Assembly (NCBI GenBank): GCA_036250225.1 | Contig: JAPZLL010000026.1 | Location: 248,001 to 312,000, forward strand | From: Cercophora sp. LCS_1 | Lineage: Eukaryota; Ascomycota; Sordariomycetes; Sordariales; Lasiosphaeriaceae | Reading direction: 5' to 3' | DNA length: 64,000 nucleotides | Part shown: piece by piece, positions 1-13,150 of the stretch | Layout of the letters: every line of letters begins with the position of its first letter | How positions within the stretch are numbered: the stretch's first letter is position 1 | Made by a program: the position numbers and the translations under genes | The notes under the pieces: generated by a model | What the model was told of the DNA's origin: nothing | What the model saw: only the letters and a program-made list of their open reading frames with translations | Database searches by the model: none

Positions 1-658
1 CTAGGTAGGTTCTGGTCAGATTATGCCTCTGTGAATTTACTATGCTATTTTCGGATTTTGTATGAACACCCCTGTTTTCGGACGGACTTAAGCGACAGGG
101 AGAACAGTAGTTCCTCCTGAGTGGTAATCAGAGGGCCTTTGCTGCGAGGACCCAAGAGGCTGACGATGCACCGATCAAAGCGCCAGTAAGCAGGCCAATA
201 AAATGACTAGAACATCTTTCGAAGGCAACTTTGTGGATCTTTTGCCTTCAAAGCCCTGTTAAATGATTCCACAGCAGGCGAGGAGTAGACTCGCATGGGA
301 ATGGTGGCAATGTAACCTTCCGCCACCAGCATACTAATCATCAAAGAGAAGATGGTGCAGACGCCTGTAAGTCGACACCCTTGTCACCATGATCATAAGC
401 GCCGTGGGCATTGTTGGCTTTATTTTCGTACGTATCATGTACATGCTCGAGAACAGGAGGAGGAGGAAGGTGATTGCGACATGGGATGAGGACAGGTTTG
501 AAGACGAGATGAACGGCACTGAGCGGAGAGGCGACCAGCGGAAGACGTGGATTTATGGGTATTAGCACCAAGCCACGCTCGACAGCTTAACACGACCCGT
601 TGACAACGCAGCTGCAATCACTCGAAGCACTAAAACCAAAATGCATGACAGTGAAAAT

Positions 659-2089
659 CTAGGAGGCAAGCTTCGTTAGACACTGTATTTCGAGGGAAAC
701 AGTGGGGTCCATACATGGCCACCAGAGGGACTCGAGGACCGCACACCGGGGTCCGACTTGGGACCCGGTCGGGCCCGCGTTCTCGATATAAGTCCAGCCG
801 TTGAAGTTGTTGCCGTTCTCTTTGTAGCGGTTGAGCCACACAGAAATGCGGCCTGTGGACCCGGGATCCACGTAGATGATGTCGCACTGACCGTCGCCGT
901 TCCAGTCGGCCAGATGGATATCGCGCCGGTCCATGTTCTTGGTCGCCGTCTGGTCCCAGATGATGTAGTTGGGCCCCCAGTAGGGCGCGGCGCCGAAGCC
1001 TCCGCCCTTGCTCTGGTAGATGCGGATGTGTCCGGTCGAGTGAATCCACAGCAGGTCCATGGCGCCGTTGGTGTGGCCCATCATGTTGCAGAAGCGCGTG
1101 CCGTCGCCCTTGAGCTTGGCCCCGCCAGCGCCGGTGTTGCGTATCACGTCGAAGGAATACAGGTAGCCCCCGTCGCGGGCTCCCCAGGGGACCACCTCCA
1201 CGTAGTCGCCGCGGCCCCGCAGGCCGAAGGAGGCGGAGCTGTCGAAGATGCGTGCAAACGAGATTCTGCCGCGCGCCGTGGGGTCGCCCCGGCCTGGATG
1301 GGTGGGGTTGGACGAGGCTGCGCGCCAGTTCGGCACCAGGCCTTGGCCCTCGACGCCCTTGACGCAGCTGCGGCTGTTGGTGTACGTGTGGGTGCGGCCC
1401 GTGTTGTCCATCCACAGCCAGTCATCGCGCCCGTCGCCGTTGATGTCGAAGAATCGCACGCCGTTGACGTCGCCCAGGCCCTTGCCGGTAAATACGGTGC
1501 CCAGGGGCTGGAAGAAGTCGGGCATGATGTTGGTGCCGCCGTTTCGCCAGCACGCGATGTCGCTTCAGCGGCACGTTAGTAGGCAAGTAGCACAAAGCGA
1601 TTGCCGAAGGAAGGATGGAAGGTGCAGGAAGGTGCAGCTGGCTGGAGCTGAGGGTTGGCTGGTTGGGAAACAGAAACGGAACGGAAGGTGCGACTTACGC
1701 ATTGTCCTTGACCACACAATAATCGGCGCGACCGTCTCCGTCAATGTCGGCAATGCGCACGCGCGCTTGCGGATAGCCCTCGATGCTCTTCCAGAGGCCA
1801 GCGTACGTCGTGGTCAGATTGCCAGCGTCCTCGTCGATAATTCCGTTGTTGATGGTTGCGAAGACGCTGCCGTCAGGGGCAATGCACAGCATGTCGTCCA
1901 TGCCGTCGTCGTTGATGTCGGCCCAGCGGATGCCTCTCTTGATGCACTGATCCTGCGTGTAGAAGGCAAAGGGTGTCTGCTGGAATTTAGGCTGGCCGTT
2001 GACGGTGCGCGGCTTGTAAACGTTGTGGCGCCGTCGTCCGCCCGTGATGGTCGACGTCACCTCGACGATGTAGTGGAAAGACCAGCATC
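659..2089 (-). CDS. FG-GAP/VCBS-repeat protein, 5' end unresolved
   Basis: Two exons are clear: 2089-1699 and 1562-659, with an intron that starts GTAAGT. Joined, they give about 430 residues and restore a continuous reading at the junction (KDNA then DIACWRNGG). The protein carries several Asp-rich calcium-binding-like loops: DINDDGMDD, DIDGDGRAD, DINGDGRDD and DWNGDGQCD. These are the signature of FG-GAP/VCBS beta-propeller blades. In fungi such propellers often follow a secreted GDSL/SGNH hydrolase domain (family knowledge), but I see no hydrolase domain here. An acceptor CAG precedes 2089, so at least one upstream exon is implied. The best candidate reading upstream meets a TAG at 2215-2217. 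The gene may therefore be a C-terminal fragment or have a small unfound first exon. No signal peptide can be assigned. Propeller identity is fairly sure; completeness is not. Confidence 0.7.
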
Positions 2090-2217
2090 CTGATTGTCAC
2101 AGGTGCGTCCTGGTTCCAAAAGAGCGTGGTGATGACGACGATGATGCCAATGCGGATACTGAGCAAGATTGTCGACACTGCCTGCCGTCTCGGAGCGCCA
2201 TCTTTATACCACAACTA

Positions 2218-3263
2218 CTCCTCCATCATGCCAGACACTGAGCGGAGGCCCCTCTCCCATCTCTCTAGCTGAGATAACTGCTGTCGTAACGAAGGATTTC
2301 TCAAACCTCCTCTCTTCTGCCTAGTGCCCACTTCCTCTCCCCGGAAAAGCTTGAGTGGCCCGTTTCTGAAGCTAGCCCCTGAAAGAGACCCAGGCAGCCA
2401 CAGAAGAAGGTGGTCAGAAACTTCGATAGCGTGATGCACAGGTAGGATAGATGGCTGTCACCAGAGAAGCGAGGATGAACTGCCCGGCCCATGTCCGTCA
2501 AGTGACGTGACACAGATTTGGGGTGTGCCCCTTTCCCACTGGCACTCCAGGCGTGATAGCGTCCCGCTAGTTCGGTTGTTGGTGCTCGTGCAAAGTTGTT
2601 CGGTAGCTAAGGTAGTATTAGGCTCCTGCAATACCGCAGGTACAGTCCCTTCTTGGGAAAAGAAATCACGCACAAATCTCATATCAGCGGCTCGCTGTTG
2701 GCTACGAGGATTCAAAGTTTGTAAGACCCCGAATTCCAACTCGCCAAGTGTCGACACCTCGTGTTACACAAAGGGCTGGATCTTTCCTTCAACGTCACAC
2801 CATAAGAGGGGCCAGGTCATCCACCCAGGCGGGAGACGCGGATGTTACCGCGACTCCCAGGGCGCTAATCAATATCTGGAATAGAGCTTCGACAGGCGAC
2901 TTCGACTTCAACATCGAGAAGTAGAACCTACCTGCGATGTACTGTTCCTCCCGTCGTGCCCGGACATGGAACTTCTGCTTGAAGGTTTCATCCAAGATGT
3001 TCCTCCCCTTGTTGTTTAGGTTCTCCTAGGGCAGTTCCAAGTCCCTAGCATCCATGTTGCAGCACTTTCTAACAAAAAAACATTTCAGCAGAGGCCATGT
3101 TTAGTCTCGGTCGTCATGCTACTCGAGTTCTCATATCAAAACAAGTTGATAACGCCTTTGCAATGCTTCTTCCCATGTTTCCCGATCTCAAACATCCAAC
3201 GCTATGCAAATTCCAGATCGGCCCACACACTGGCAAACAGGCATTCCCCTTCTACCTTTGCCC
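2218..3263. other. Intergenic stretch, no gene recognised
   Basis: Short overlapping open frames occur on both strands, but none has family resemblance or a convincing splice pattern. The part nearest 2215 might hold the missing 5' exon of the FG-GAP gene. I could not place it. Confidence 0.4.
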
Positions 3264-4306
3264 TCAATACCCCTGCCTGGTCCCAAACCCTCTTTCCCAT
3301 TGCCCAACTTGCCTCCCACCAGCCTCATGAACCACCCTCCCAGGCGACGCCATAGGCGTCACCACCCCCCCATCCAACTCACTTGCCCGGTACAAATAAT
3401 CCAACCGAACGCCCTGCTCCTTGACCTTGAGGCCGTCCGGCGTCCCACCCCTAACAACCCCGAGCCCGAGCCCGAGCCCGAGCCCAGGCGACCCATCCCT
3501 TGCAAAACCAGGCGACGCACCCCCCGACCCAGGCCCAGGCGTGGCCCCAAAAGCAGGCGACGCACCCCTCCACCCACCACCCACAGGAACCGGCACCGGA
3601 CTCCCCGTCGTCGTCTCCAAAAGCGGCCTCTTATCCGCCTCGCCCTGGGCCCTCCTCAACCTCCTGACCAGAAACAATACCACACCGAGTGCGATCAACA
3701 CAACTGCACCCAGAGAACCTCCCATACCGGCGACGATTTTTGTGGAATTCGAACTCGGCGTCGCAGTAACGGTGACAACAGCACCGGACGCCAAAACGGT
3801 AGGCGGCTGGATCGCCCACCGCGTTCCGCAGCATGTGAGGTTGTTTCGCCCGCAGCAGTAGGTGCCGTCGGTGCAGGATGTCATTTCCGCAAAGGTGTTT
3901 GGGTTTCCGCCGGCCTGTTATCATGTTAGGTACGTTCCATCACTGGGCATCACTGCGGGACGCACTCAAGTGAGATACAGTCAATGGAACCAGGCGAGGG
4001 ACTGGGAGGGGTCTGGTGAAAACGTACGTTCGGATTGTCACAAACCCGTACACAATTCGGCGCGTCAAACTTTGAATCCGTACAGTACCCTCGGCGTATG
4101 ATCCCGTTATTCAGACACAGGCCCGTCGACGTGCACACGTCGCGCGCTGATTCCTCGCCGAGCAGCTGGCAGCATGACGAGTGCACGCCGGCTTGCGTGA
4201 TGCCCAGAAAGTTGCATGGTATAATGGTATCGTTTGGGGCTGCGGCTCCCGATGGCGCAAAGCATGATATCGGAGGGGCGTGGGCTCTTTTCGTGTTGAG
4301 GGCCAT
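3264..4306 (-). CDS. Cys-rich single-pass membrane protein, fungal type
   Basis: Exons 4306-4028 and 3914-3264 are joined across an intron that starts GTACGT and give 310 residues. The N-terminal half is Cys-rich. It has paired-Cys blocks of the kind seen in predicted fungal cell-surface proteins: CCQLLGEESARDVC, GYCTDS, NCVRVC and then CTDGTYCCG with CC. A short Thr/Ser spacer follows, then one hydrophobic segment (about VAGMGGSLGAVVLIALGVVL) ending in an RRLRR stop-transfer cluster. The cytoplasmic tail is Gly/Pro-rich and contains an (LG)n run encoded by a GAGCCC hexamer repeat. This layout suggests a surface sensor or adhesin-like protein, but the function is unknown. No classical signal peptide is seen after the chosen ATG, so a short upstream exon is possible. 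Confidence 0.72.
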
Positions 4307-5425
4307 TTCTTTCGTTCTTTCGTTCTCGGTCCTCGATCCTCCCTCCTCTCTCTCTCTCTGGTTTGTGGGTTCTTTTCGTCTTCGATCTTGCGTCTTTGGG
4401 GGGAGTTTTCGTCTCCGAGATAGTACGCCGCCTAAGAATAATACAACGTCTCCAACATGAAGATGTTACGGCGCGCTGATGCTGTTGGAAAAGAACGTCG
4501 AAGGAAGGGAGCAAAGCTTATTTTTGAGAAAAACACCAAGAGGATATTACCGCCCACCACGCACCACGATGCATGCATGCAGAACCACCGCCACAATGTC
4601 CCAGCGCCAAATCAGCTGTGTTGACCTGGGAAGCAAGCTCACCCGGTAAAGCACCTCATTGCTCAGCGAGCGCAGCGAAGCAAGCGGCATCTCACTGCGC
4701 GCGAGACTAGGTGAGCTTTTTCCAGCGTCAGCTTACACAATTGCAGACGCCGGGCCCTAAAATAACGCGGGATATAAACAGCCGCGAGTTTGGCGCGCGG
4801 TGGGTGGGTGGCGGAGTTTAGACGGGTAATATCCATTTGATGGTGGTGGGTGGAGGGTCAGATCACCCGGTCGTTGAACAGCGACTGGTACGAGTTGCCG
4901 TTGCGCATTGCGTGATGTGTGCGCTGCGAGGATTGCGGTTTGGAGTATGGTGAGGTGTTGATGGCGAAGATGAAGAGGATGAAAGAGTCGGATCCGTTTT
5001 GACGGTTCGAGTTGTGCGCGATGTGTTTTTACTTCGAGTCCGTTTGTTGACAAGGGAGAGTGGGGAGGTGCATCGTAAAATCGCTGTTGGAATGCATCAC
5101 GCTGTCAGCAACACTGCCAATACTGTCCTTACCTGCCTGAACTGTCTTTGAGCGAACCAAATGTCGCAGCACGTTGGCCCAAGGTTCGTCTGTCACTTGC
5201 CCTCTCGATTCAAAGAAATGCGCATCGACCAAATGACAGCACCCCAAGGGGCATCAGACATGTTCTATAGTCTAAATGTCCAGAGAATACAGCTGTATGG
5301 CGGGGCATCGCCTCCAACCACCCATCATGTGAGCACGCTAATGACAAAAAGGTATATATCATTTTCCCCGTCGTTACTTATGTAAAGAGCAATCAAATAA
5401 CCGCCCTATGAGACAATCCCGCGCA
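4307..5425. other. Intergenic stretch, no gene recognised
   Basis: This holds the presumed promoter of the membrane-protein gene, with pyrimidine-rich and CTCTCT tracts near 4340. A minus-strand open stretch of about 50 codons runs from roughly 5020 to 4860. No start, partner exon or family resemblance supports it. Confidence 0.4.
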
Positions 5426-7055
5426 TTAGATGGTGTACCGGAAGAAGGTGGCATTGTCGCCCTTCTCCCTCTCCAAGGCCTTCTCCTCCTCGGTGTACTC
5501 GCTTGGCGGCTTGTACAGGCGGTCACGGCGCGCGTTCTCGCGACGGAGATAGATCGTCATAAAGATCGACAGTGTGATGGCCATGGTCTGGCAGGCCAAC
5601 AGAGTGCCGTGGCCGGGGTAGTACCTCGGGGCGTGCTTGGCGACGTAGAGATAGGCCGAGATGGTGCCGCCAAGGTTGCCAAAGCCGACGTGCATGGCAA
5701 TTCCGACACCGCGCTTGAGCGAGCCTCCAATGTTGTTGCCGTTCCACGCCACACCCTGCGGCACGTTGGGGTAGATGCCCGACGCAAGGAAGAAGCAGCC
5801 GGCGTACTTGACGGCGGGGTTCTGGGTAGCCATAAGCATAATCAGACCGACCATGCTGTGACGTGTTAGCTGATGTTTGCTCCGCACGCCAATGAGATCA
5901 CACTTACGCCATGGCCATAAAGCCAATCATAAAGATACCACGCTGCCCCATGCGATCGGCCAACCAACCGGCGCCGACGCAAAAGACGCAGGCGACAACG
6001 TAGGGAGGAACCGTCATGAGCTGGGCCTGGTTGTTGGTGTAGCCGAGATCGCGCACAATCGTGGGCAGGAACAGCGCATACGAGTAGAGGCCGGTGTAGA
6101 CGCCAATCGTGATGAACATGTGTACCCAGATCTTCCAGTCCTTGAGGGCGGCCCAGAAGTACTTCATATCGAACTCATCCGCGAGCGACGAGCGGTCGCG
6201 CTTGAGACGGGCGACAACCTCGGTGCGCTCGGCATCAGTAAGGAACTTGGCCGTAGCGGGGTAGTCCTTCATGTACTTGAAAGCGAAGAGGGCGACAAAG
6301 ACGGTGAGGATGCCCTCGAGGATGAAGATCCACTGCCATCCCGAGAGTCCGCCAACGCCGCGCATCTCGACAATGCCGCGAGCCAGGAGACCGCCGAAAG
6401 CGCCGGCAGCAGTGGCGGCCGAGAAGAAGATGGCCATGCGGAAGCCACACTCGTGACGGCGATACCACATGGTGATGCTGGAGGCGCATTAGCTAACGAC
6501 AGGCACCGAAGAATGGACCGAAGCAACTCACTAGTAGGTAATACCCGGGAACAAGCCGCCCTCAGCAATACCAAGGGCCGAGCGCGCCACCATGAGGCCG
6601 GCGTAGTTGTGCACAATACCCATGAGCGTGCAGCACACGCCCCACGCAACCATAATGCTGGGAATCCAGATGGACGGACGGAAGCGCTTCATGGCCATGT
6701 TGGACGGAATCTCGGCCGCGACGTAGAAGGGGAAGAAGATAGCGAGTGCATCGTTGTACTGGAGACGCGCCGCGTCGAGCCCAAGATCCTTCTCGAGCGT
6801 ATCGAGGCGGGCATTACCGATGTTGGTGCGGTCCAGGAATGACAGCAGATACAGAAAGGCGAGGAAGGGAATGAGCGTCAGGTCGATCTTGCGCAGCAAC
6901 TTCTTGGTCGATGCCTCGTCCCACGGCTCACCGCTCTCGAGGCTGTCGGCATTCTCCTCATAGGCGGCCTTAGTGATGGCCTTCTCGTTGGTGACGCTGT
7001 CCGACTCGGTGGTCGGCACGTCCTGGGGCGGCGTGACGTCGGTGGCGGCACCCAT
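5426..7055 (-). CDS. MFS permease, Dal5/Tna1-like (anion:cation symporter)
   Basis: Three exons (7055-6532, 6477-5908, 5855-5426) encode 507 residues. Both junctions read smoothly (GITYYITMWYRRHECG and GFMAMAMVGLIM). A hydrophilic N-terminus precedes RKIDLTLIPFLAFLYLLSFLDRTNIGNA, which is a hallmark of the allantoate/nicotinate (Dal5) branch of the major facilitator superfamily. So are GGLFPG, GWQWIFILEG and the WADRxG-like loop LADRMGQRG. About 12 membrane spans are expected at the plasma membrane. The substrate is probably a small organic anion such as nicotinate, allantoate or a related vitamin or amide; it cannot be fixed from sequence. ATG 7055 is preferred because the open frame upstream has no ATG. 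The protein looks intact. Confidence 0.9.
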
Positions 7056-10000
7056 GGTGACGGACGGGGCTCGAACGAGGCCCGGATCGGAAGCTCTGTA
7101 CACGGTGGCTGCGGCGGGAGAGCAGTCCTGAGGCTCAGCCGGGATGGTGAAGGGGGGGAGGAAGGAGTGAGAGCGAGTCCAGTTGGGGTCCGGGTTTGAA
7201 GGTTATGGGCGGCCGCGAGTTATATACACATGGGATGGAAGCGCGGACCCCGGTGGGAGAAGCACCCACTTTGGCAATGGCACCAGCGAAGTGAATGCGG
7301 TGGGCAATATCAGGTTGGCAAAATTCGCCATGCCACATTAGTTCTGGGACGCAAATAATCCATCATCCCAAGGCCACTGGGCGCCTGGGACATGGACGGC
7401 CGGTTTCCCAGGAAGCCCCCGGCTCAATGGCAGCCCGCGTGCAAGTGCGGATCAGGCTGCAACGGTCCCATCCTACGGATTGGGGGAGGGACCAGAGGAA
7501 CGTCGGTCAAGCGGGGGGTTTCAGCCCTCGGCGCATTGTTGATGGGCGCAGCTGCCGATTATCTTGTCGGGGTGCACAAACAAGCCTGGCATTTTCTGGC
7601 GGGCTGGCAGCAATGCTGCGCGTCGAAACGGGGAATGATCACCGCGCTGGCAGCACCCTCAGAACGGATTGGAGAACCGGCCGTCGCAACGGAGGAGGGG
7701 ACCCCACCGCCGTTAGCTGTTGTTTTTGCTGCGGGGGACATGCCAAGCACCTTGGCCGGCACGGTCTGATATGGACAGGCCCGCCGGATATGGGCGTGCA
7801 GTCCGGCATAGAGGCCATAAACGAGATATTGCTAATGGCAAAGTTGGTGGTTCATGGGAGAACGAAACGTCCAAACGACGAAGAAGTGACCGTGGGACGG
7901 CCAATCCACCGGCGTCGGCCAAGCTGCTTGGCTGCATGGCTCTTTTCTGGAGGGGTGGCCGCCGGGCTCGACGTTGCGAGATTGTGCTTGGAGATTGGAC
8001 GCGCGGGGTCTCAGCCGAATCACCAGCCAGACCGAGCGCCACCAACAGCCCGGATCTGTACAATACGCCCGGCTTGGCCTCCAGCGAGGCCCTGCCATTG
8101 GACGATTGCCGGCTGATGCAGCGCTGGCTCGTCTCGTCAGATCTCGGCGCCCAACGTCCTTGGACGCTTGCGCTCTTCCCCCGAGCAGCCAAGGCAGGCC
8201 AAGCTCTCCCCACACGTGGCTACCACCAGCGGCGCGCCGGGTGAAGCACTCGGGCAGATGGATAAAATCGACGAGGGCGGGAACCGCATGATGGTGGGCA
8301 GCGCCTGAAAGGGGATCGCGCAGAGGAAGCAGCAAAAGGCGTCGTCGGCGTCGACTGTCGAGTATCGCGTGTGGCGCCAGGGCCTGTCTCTGCCGCGGTA
8401 CCGGTTTGTTTGCCCCAATCCAGCTCGCGATCTCCCGGTGGGGAGCGTCCCGTTCTCAGGGTCATCACAGTTCATGGCATTTGGGACTCTGATCTGCCAC
8501 CCATCGGTCCTCCTGTCCTGTTTCTGCCACTGTCGTGTTTCCCTGTTGCGAGTCCGAGCGTGCCGCCACCACGTGTCGGATCGGGGTCCCGGATCACCCA
8601 GTCGAAGCGCGGCTCCGTTTCGGAAATGACCACCACTGACAGACCTTGGAGGCGTCAGGGCCCCTTGCTGGACGCGGTAGGCTCGGACGGGCCAAGGGAA
8701 GACGGCGAACGCTTCTGGAAGCAAAAGAGGTTTGGCGGCTTGGGGGCCAAGCGCAGCCGTCGAGGGCTGGAAGCTGTGTCCGGGCGACGGGCGACGGGAG
8801 TGGTGTGGAAATGCGACGATGCGGCGACGTGGTGATGCGATGCGGGGAGCACAGACGAGCGTCAGAGCGTGTGTGTTCGGTCAGGTCTCTGTTGACGATC
8901 ATTGAACAGCAAAAAAAGAAGCGGATTGTGTTGATACGCTAGCGCCGCACAAGTGCATTTCGATGAAAAGGTTTTGTGCCAATATTGGCCGGCGACACAA
9001 ATTCTGGAGCCGCTCAACCTCAGGAAGGAAGGTGGCAGTCAGTCTGCGCACAAACGGGGGCCTGTCCCTGATGCCGCGGCAGGAGCCATGGGCTATGGAC
9101 GGGAAGCTGTCGCCGGCAGCGTTCAGCTCCACGTCGGGCAGGGAACAAGCCGCAAGCTTGTTGAAGATGCAAATCCACAATTCCCCAATCTCACTCCTCC
9201 CCGTATCCATCGCCGCCCGCCGCTAGATTTCCAATGCCAGTTAGATCTCCGTTCATGTCAGCAACGAAGGTGCTCGCAAACCCACAATCCCCAGATTCGA
9301 TGTCGGTCTGGCCCTTCTCTCCGCAATTTCCCCTCAACGCCTCCACAGAATCCATACGATCCAAGCCTTTTGGCGTCTTCCCCGTATTCCCATCCCCAGT
9401 TTTTCTCCAGGTTTTGTTTCTTCTTTTTTTTGCGCTTGTCGTTGTCCCTTGGCCCGACGTCAGACCACCACGCCATCCCGGTCAGCGTCGACTTGCCAGA
9501 CCGCCGCATCATGACAGCGCAGTCATCGTCCGGCCATCCGTCGCAACGCTGCGGACTCGCCAGGAAATTCCCACACGCGACGAGCGCACGGCACGCGACG
9601 GGATGTGGGTGGGATGCGCTTGGCATGCTCTGGGCGTGTGTCTCGGCGCCGGCGCCGGTCAGTTGAGGGTTCCATTCTTGCTGCCAAAACGCCAACACAC
9701 CACCAAAACAGCGCTTGTTTGCGCTCTGCCGGCCAAGCAACGGCCACGCTGACTGACTGCCGCCCGCTATCCGTAGCCCTCCACCGAGGGCCAAACACAG
9801 CTAGCACAGCTGCCATTTTTGCAGCGCCCAGCCAGGCACCGCCGTCGTCGCGGAATCGCTGCGCACTTTGTCCGCCCGTCCGAGACCGCATGAGGAGTGG
9901 AGGACATCTGGCCAGACATCGGCAGGTTCAGCCGCTGAGGGCGCTGGGCGTCGGTTTTCACTTGAAAGCTAACGCACTCGGCGCTCCCAGTCACACGCGC

Positions 10001-12504
10001 GCAGATCGTCTGCAGCCAGCCACTCGATTGGAACCGGACAAAGGGCATTCCTCCCAAGAGGTGGCCAAGTGGTCGCCGATGGCTGTAGAGTCCACGCTCA
10101 GCACGACCTCAGTGTGCGCCGGGGCTCTGTCCCGCGCGTGCGGTGCCCGCTCGATGCGACGGATGCCCCAGCCTGCCGTCAACACCACGCTGCTCCTGTC
10201 GAGTTGATATCGCCAAGGCCAGGGCGCCCCGACATCTCATCTCGCCCATCTCGACGATGCATTCAGCAAATTGTCCCCCAGGCGCACATTTCCCATTTCC
10301 TGGGCCCATGCCCCATGGCGGCATGACGTCGGTCGCCACGTTGTTTGCTGGTTCCTGGATCACAGCGGTGGTGTGGCCAAGCCTTGGTAAATGACTGTGT
10401 GGCTTGCAGGAAGCCAAGCACGCCCGTGTCTTGGACGTCTTGGTGCCTTCTTGGGCCCCCTTTGCGATGTTTCCCACGGGCCAACGGCAATCTCGCGCAG
10501 TGGGATTTCAGGATGGAAATCCAGGTTTTGTCTCCCCATGACCTCCTTCTCTGGGGCCATCAGTGGCCAGATGCTATCCCCCTTCGCCATCGTGATGCCA
10601 TCCGTGGCCTTCTCTGGGCATCACTGCCTGCCGCGCGGATACTCGTAAGAGCAACTGCCGTCATATTAGAGGTCCGCTATCAGTTGCACAGTACCAGCTT
10701 AGCTGACCAAGGGTCTCCGTTTCGCTTATCTTGGAACGCTCCGTTTTGCGCAACTCAAGCAGAGGCGCTCGCAAGTGCCACTGAGGCGGCCCGCGATAGA
10801 ATCCGGGGTGGTAGCGATTCCTCTTGGCAATGCAGTCAGCCAAGGTTGCACACAACCCAACGATTTCACCCACCCTTTCGGCGACTGATAGCATGGCAGC
10901 AATCTGCGATATCAGAAATCCCCATGGACGTTCGCACGTCCCATTAATGAAGGCTATCGTGTTCGGACAAACCTGGGTCCTGGGAGGCCGAACTTTTCAC
11001 CCCCCAGAGGGTTGGATAAACGAATGTCGCATTGAGCCAGGGATTATCCCGTAATCGAAGGGTATATGAAGTGCGTACTGGGATGGCCCCGGGGTTGTTC
11101 AAAGTCCAGCATGGCATTAATTGGGAAACCACCATCCTCTCGGATCGACTACACCGCCGGGTAAAAGGGAGGGTGAAAGAGGTGGCGAACTATTCCGCAA
11201 TCCGCGTCTCTCTGTCCCAGGATGTTCCATCCCATCCAACTGCACTGCTACAGTAGCAAACCCCGCCCCCAATTGGGTCCTCCTCTCCTCTCTGTCGTGG
11301 GGCCCCTCTTGTGTTGAAACGCCAGATTGGGTGCGAGCTTTGCTGTGAAATGCTATGCTCGTCCATGTGTTGCGTGGGATTCGCATCCCCCGATGCGATG
11401 CCTCCCCGATGCCGGGGTCCGCATTTCCTTCCACTCTTCTCTCACGCATGGAGCATGGACCATGGTTTCACGAGAGGGAACGAACGGATATTGCAGTCGA
11501 TAATGCCCCATCTGTGCAAATTCCCCATCTTGCTTGGTTTGGTGCTGCTGCAGGGTCTCGACTTGGCTGGCTCCGCGGGTGCCGTTGTTTAATTCCGCAC
11601 CGCGCAAACAGATGAGCTTGTTTATATTGGATGGATGCGCTTGCGCTTGCATGCTTGCCTGCCAGCGTTGCTTCGGGATATTTGGAATCGGTTTCTCGCC
11701 AAAGTCGGGAATCCGAGCTTTGCTTGTTGGACACGCACACACACGCACGCGGAAAATAGGCACGCCTTTTTGGTGAGTGGGAGTGGAACAAAAACAGGTT
11801 GCGGATATTGTTGAGAAATGCACTGCGTGGGGTACATGTATGGAAGAAGTGAGATGATTGTTGGTTTTGTCCGTGCCGTCGGCAACCGAGGATGAAGAGA
11901 TGGTTTTGATCCACCATCCCATGTTTTCGCTGTGGTGCCGACAGTAGGAATATGCACTGCTGACAGGCAGGCCGTTTCCGTCTTGTCAATCTTGTTTGAA
12001 GGTCTCGGCGATCATGGCGGCGGCAGTGTAATCTCCGTACCACGTGCTCGGGCCTTTGAAACACATTTTACACTTTCCGCTAGGGGATATGTGGACAGGC
12101 TGAATACGGCGGTCGTCTCCAAAGGGTGAGCAGGTCGTGGCGGAGGTGGTGAGGTACCCGGAGGATCATGTTGTGCTCACAAAGCGTGAAGCACCTGGAT
12201 GGCACTTGATGTAGAGTTTGGTGCAATGGCCTTACTTCACTCCTGTCTTTCGACTGCCACTTTATGGAAGAGGTTATGTTGCTAATTTTGCAATGAATCC
12301 ACTGGTCTATCAGGAGGCCCAAAAAAGTGTCCAGATGTCACGTCTCACACATTGTCAAGTCTACCGATCTTGTAACAAGAAGTTTGTTTAGATTGATCAC
12401 CGAAACCCAGGATTGTCTACCTCTCCAAGTTTGCCATCTCCTCAAACAGATCTGCCCCTCACGACCGGAGCGCCAAGTCCCTACTCTCAACATCCAGACA
12501 TTGA

Positions 12505-12608
12505 CTTCCCAAATCGGGATCTGGAAAGCGGACTGTCACGGCCGTCACCCCAAGTGTTTGTCTGGTAACAGGAGCAAAAGTGCGCTTTCCAGATCCCGGT
12601 TTGAGGAA
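12505..12608. repeat. Inverted-repeat unit 1 (29-bp arms)
   Basis: The left arm 12505-12533 and right arm 12580-12608 are reverse complements at 25 of 29 positions, with a 46-bp loop. The core GGGATCTGGAAAGCGGAC faces GTGCGCTTTCCAGATCCC. Related arms recur at 12895-12995 and 13151-13247, so this is one unit of a dispersed local repeat. Confidence 0.7.
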
Positions 12609-12894
12609 CCCGACATTGGTTGTTGGCGGTAAGGGACTGCTTGGGTTGGCCAACCTGGAGAGAATCAGCGAGTCCGTCGACTAAACAAACCTTTTTGTCA
12701 TCATCGCAAGGAGACCAAATCCCCGGGTTCGAATCTGGTCAGGATAGACATGGTCGCTAGACACCATGGTCGATCCGGTAATGGGAGTGAGTCTTGTTCT
12801 GAAAGCCGGACTTTCGGAGTGATGTGGTTGAAATATCGGATGTGTCGTCGTGTCGAAACCCCCTTGCTTTTCCGCACAACGGCCGTGGCTCCCA

Positions 12895-12995
12895 CCCGAG
12901 TCGGAATCTGGAAAGAGGACTCATCACAGCTGCTACCCCAATGATGCAAATTTAGTAGGAGGAGAGAGGGTCCCCTTTCCCGATCCCCACTCGGG
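12895..12995. repeat. Inverted-repeat unit 2 (28-bp arms)
   Basis: The left arm 12895-12922 and right arm 12968-12995 are reverse complements at 23 of 28 positions. The outer ends CCCGAGT and ACTCGGG match exactly. The core AATCTGGAAAGAGGACT is clearly related to that of unit 1, and the loop is of similar size (45 bp). Confidence 0.65.
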
Positions 12996-13150
12996 AAGGA
13001 GTCAGTCGAATTGGAGAGAAAGTACCTTGAGGGGTGTGCAGGGCCGCGGTGAAAAACGCGAAGAGGATCCAGTGTTGAGGTTGTCCTCCATGTTCGTATT
13101 GGCCAGGTCCAGGATAGGCTTCCTCTCGATGGACATAGCGAGACACTCCA

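Noticed and set aside
3204..3929. 241-codon plus-strand frame rich in Pro and Arg
   Set aside because: It is the antisense shadow of the Cys-rich membrane-protein gene and its GAGCCC repeat.
4860..5020. Open minus-strand stretch ending MRNGNSYQSLFNDRVI
   Set aside because: About 50 codons without a start, and no upstream exon that could be joined. Left uncalled.
5877..6842. 321-codon plus-strand frame
   Set aside because: Antisense shadow of the Dal5-like permease; no protein-family resemblance.
7295..8335. Several overlapping 150-270 codon frames on both strands
   Set aside because: GC-rich DNA produces these. None has motifs, introns or conservation signals visible by eye.
12731..12750. 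GGGTTCGAATCTGG, a B-box-like motif
   Set aside because: No matching A-box or stem structure around it. It lies in the repeat-rich part of the gene-free region.
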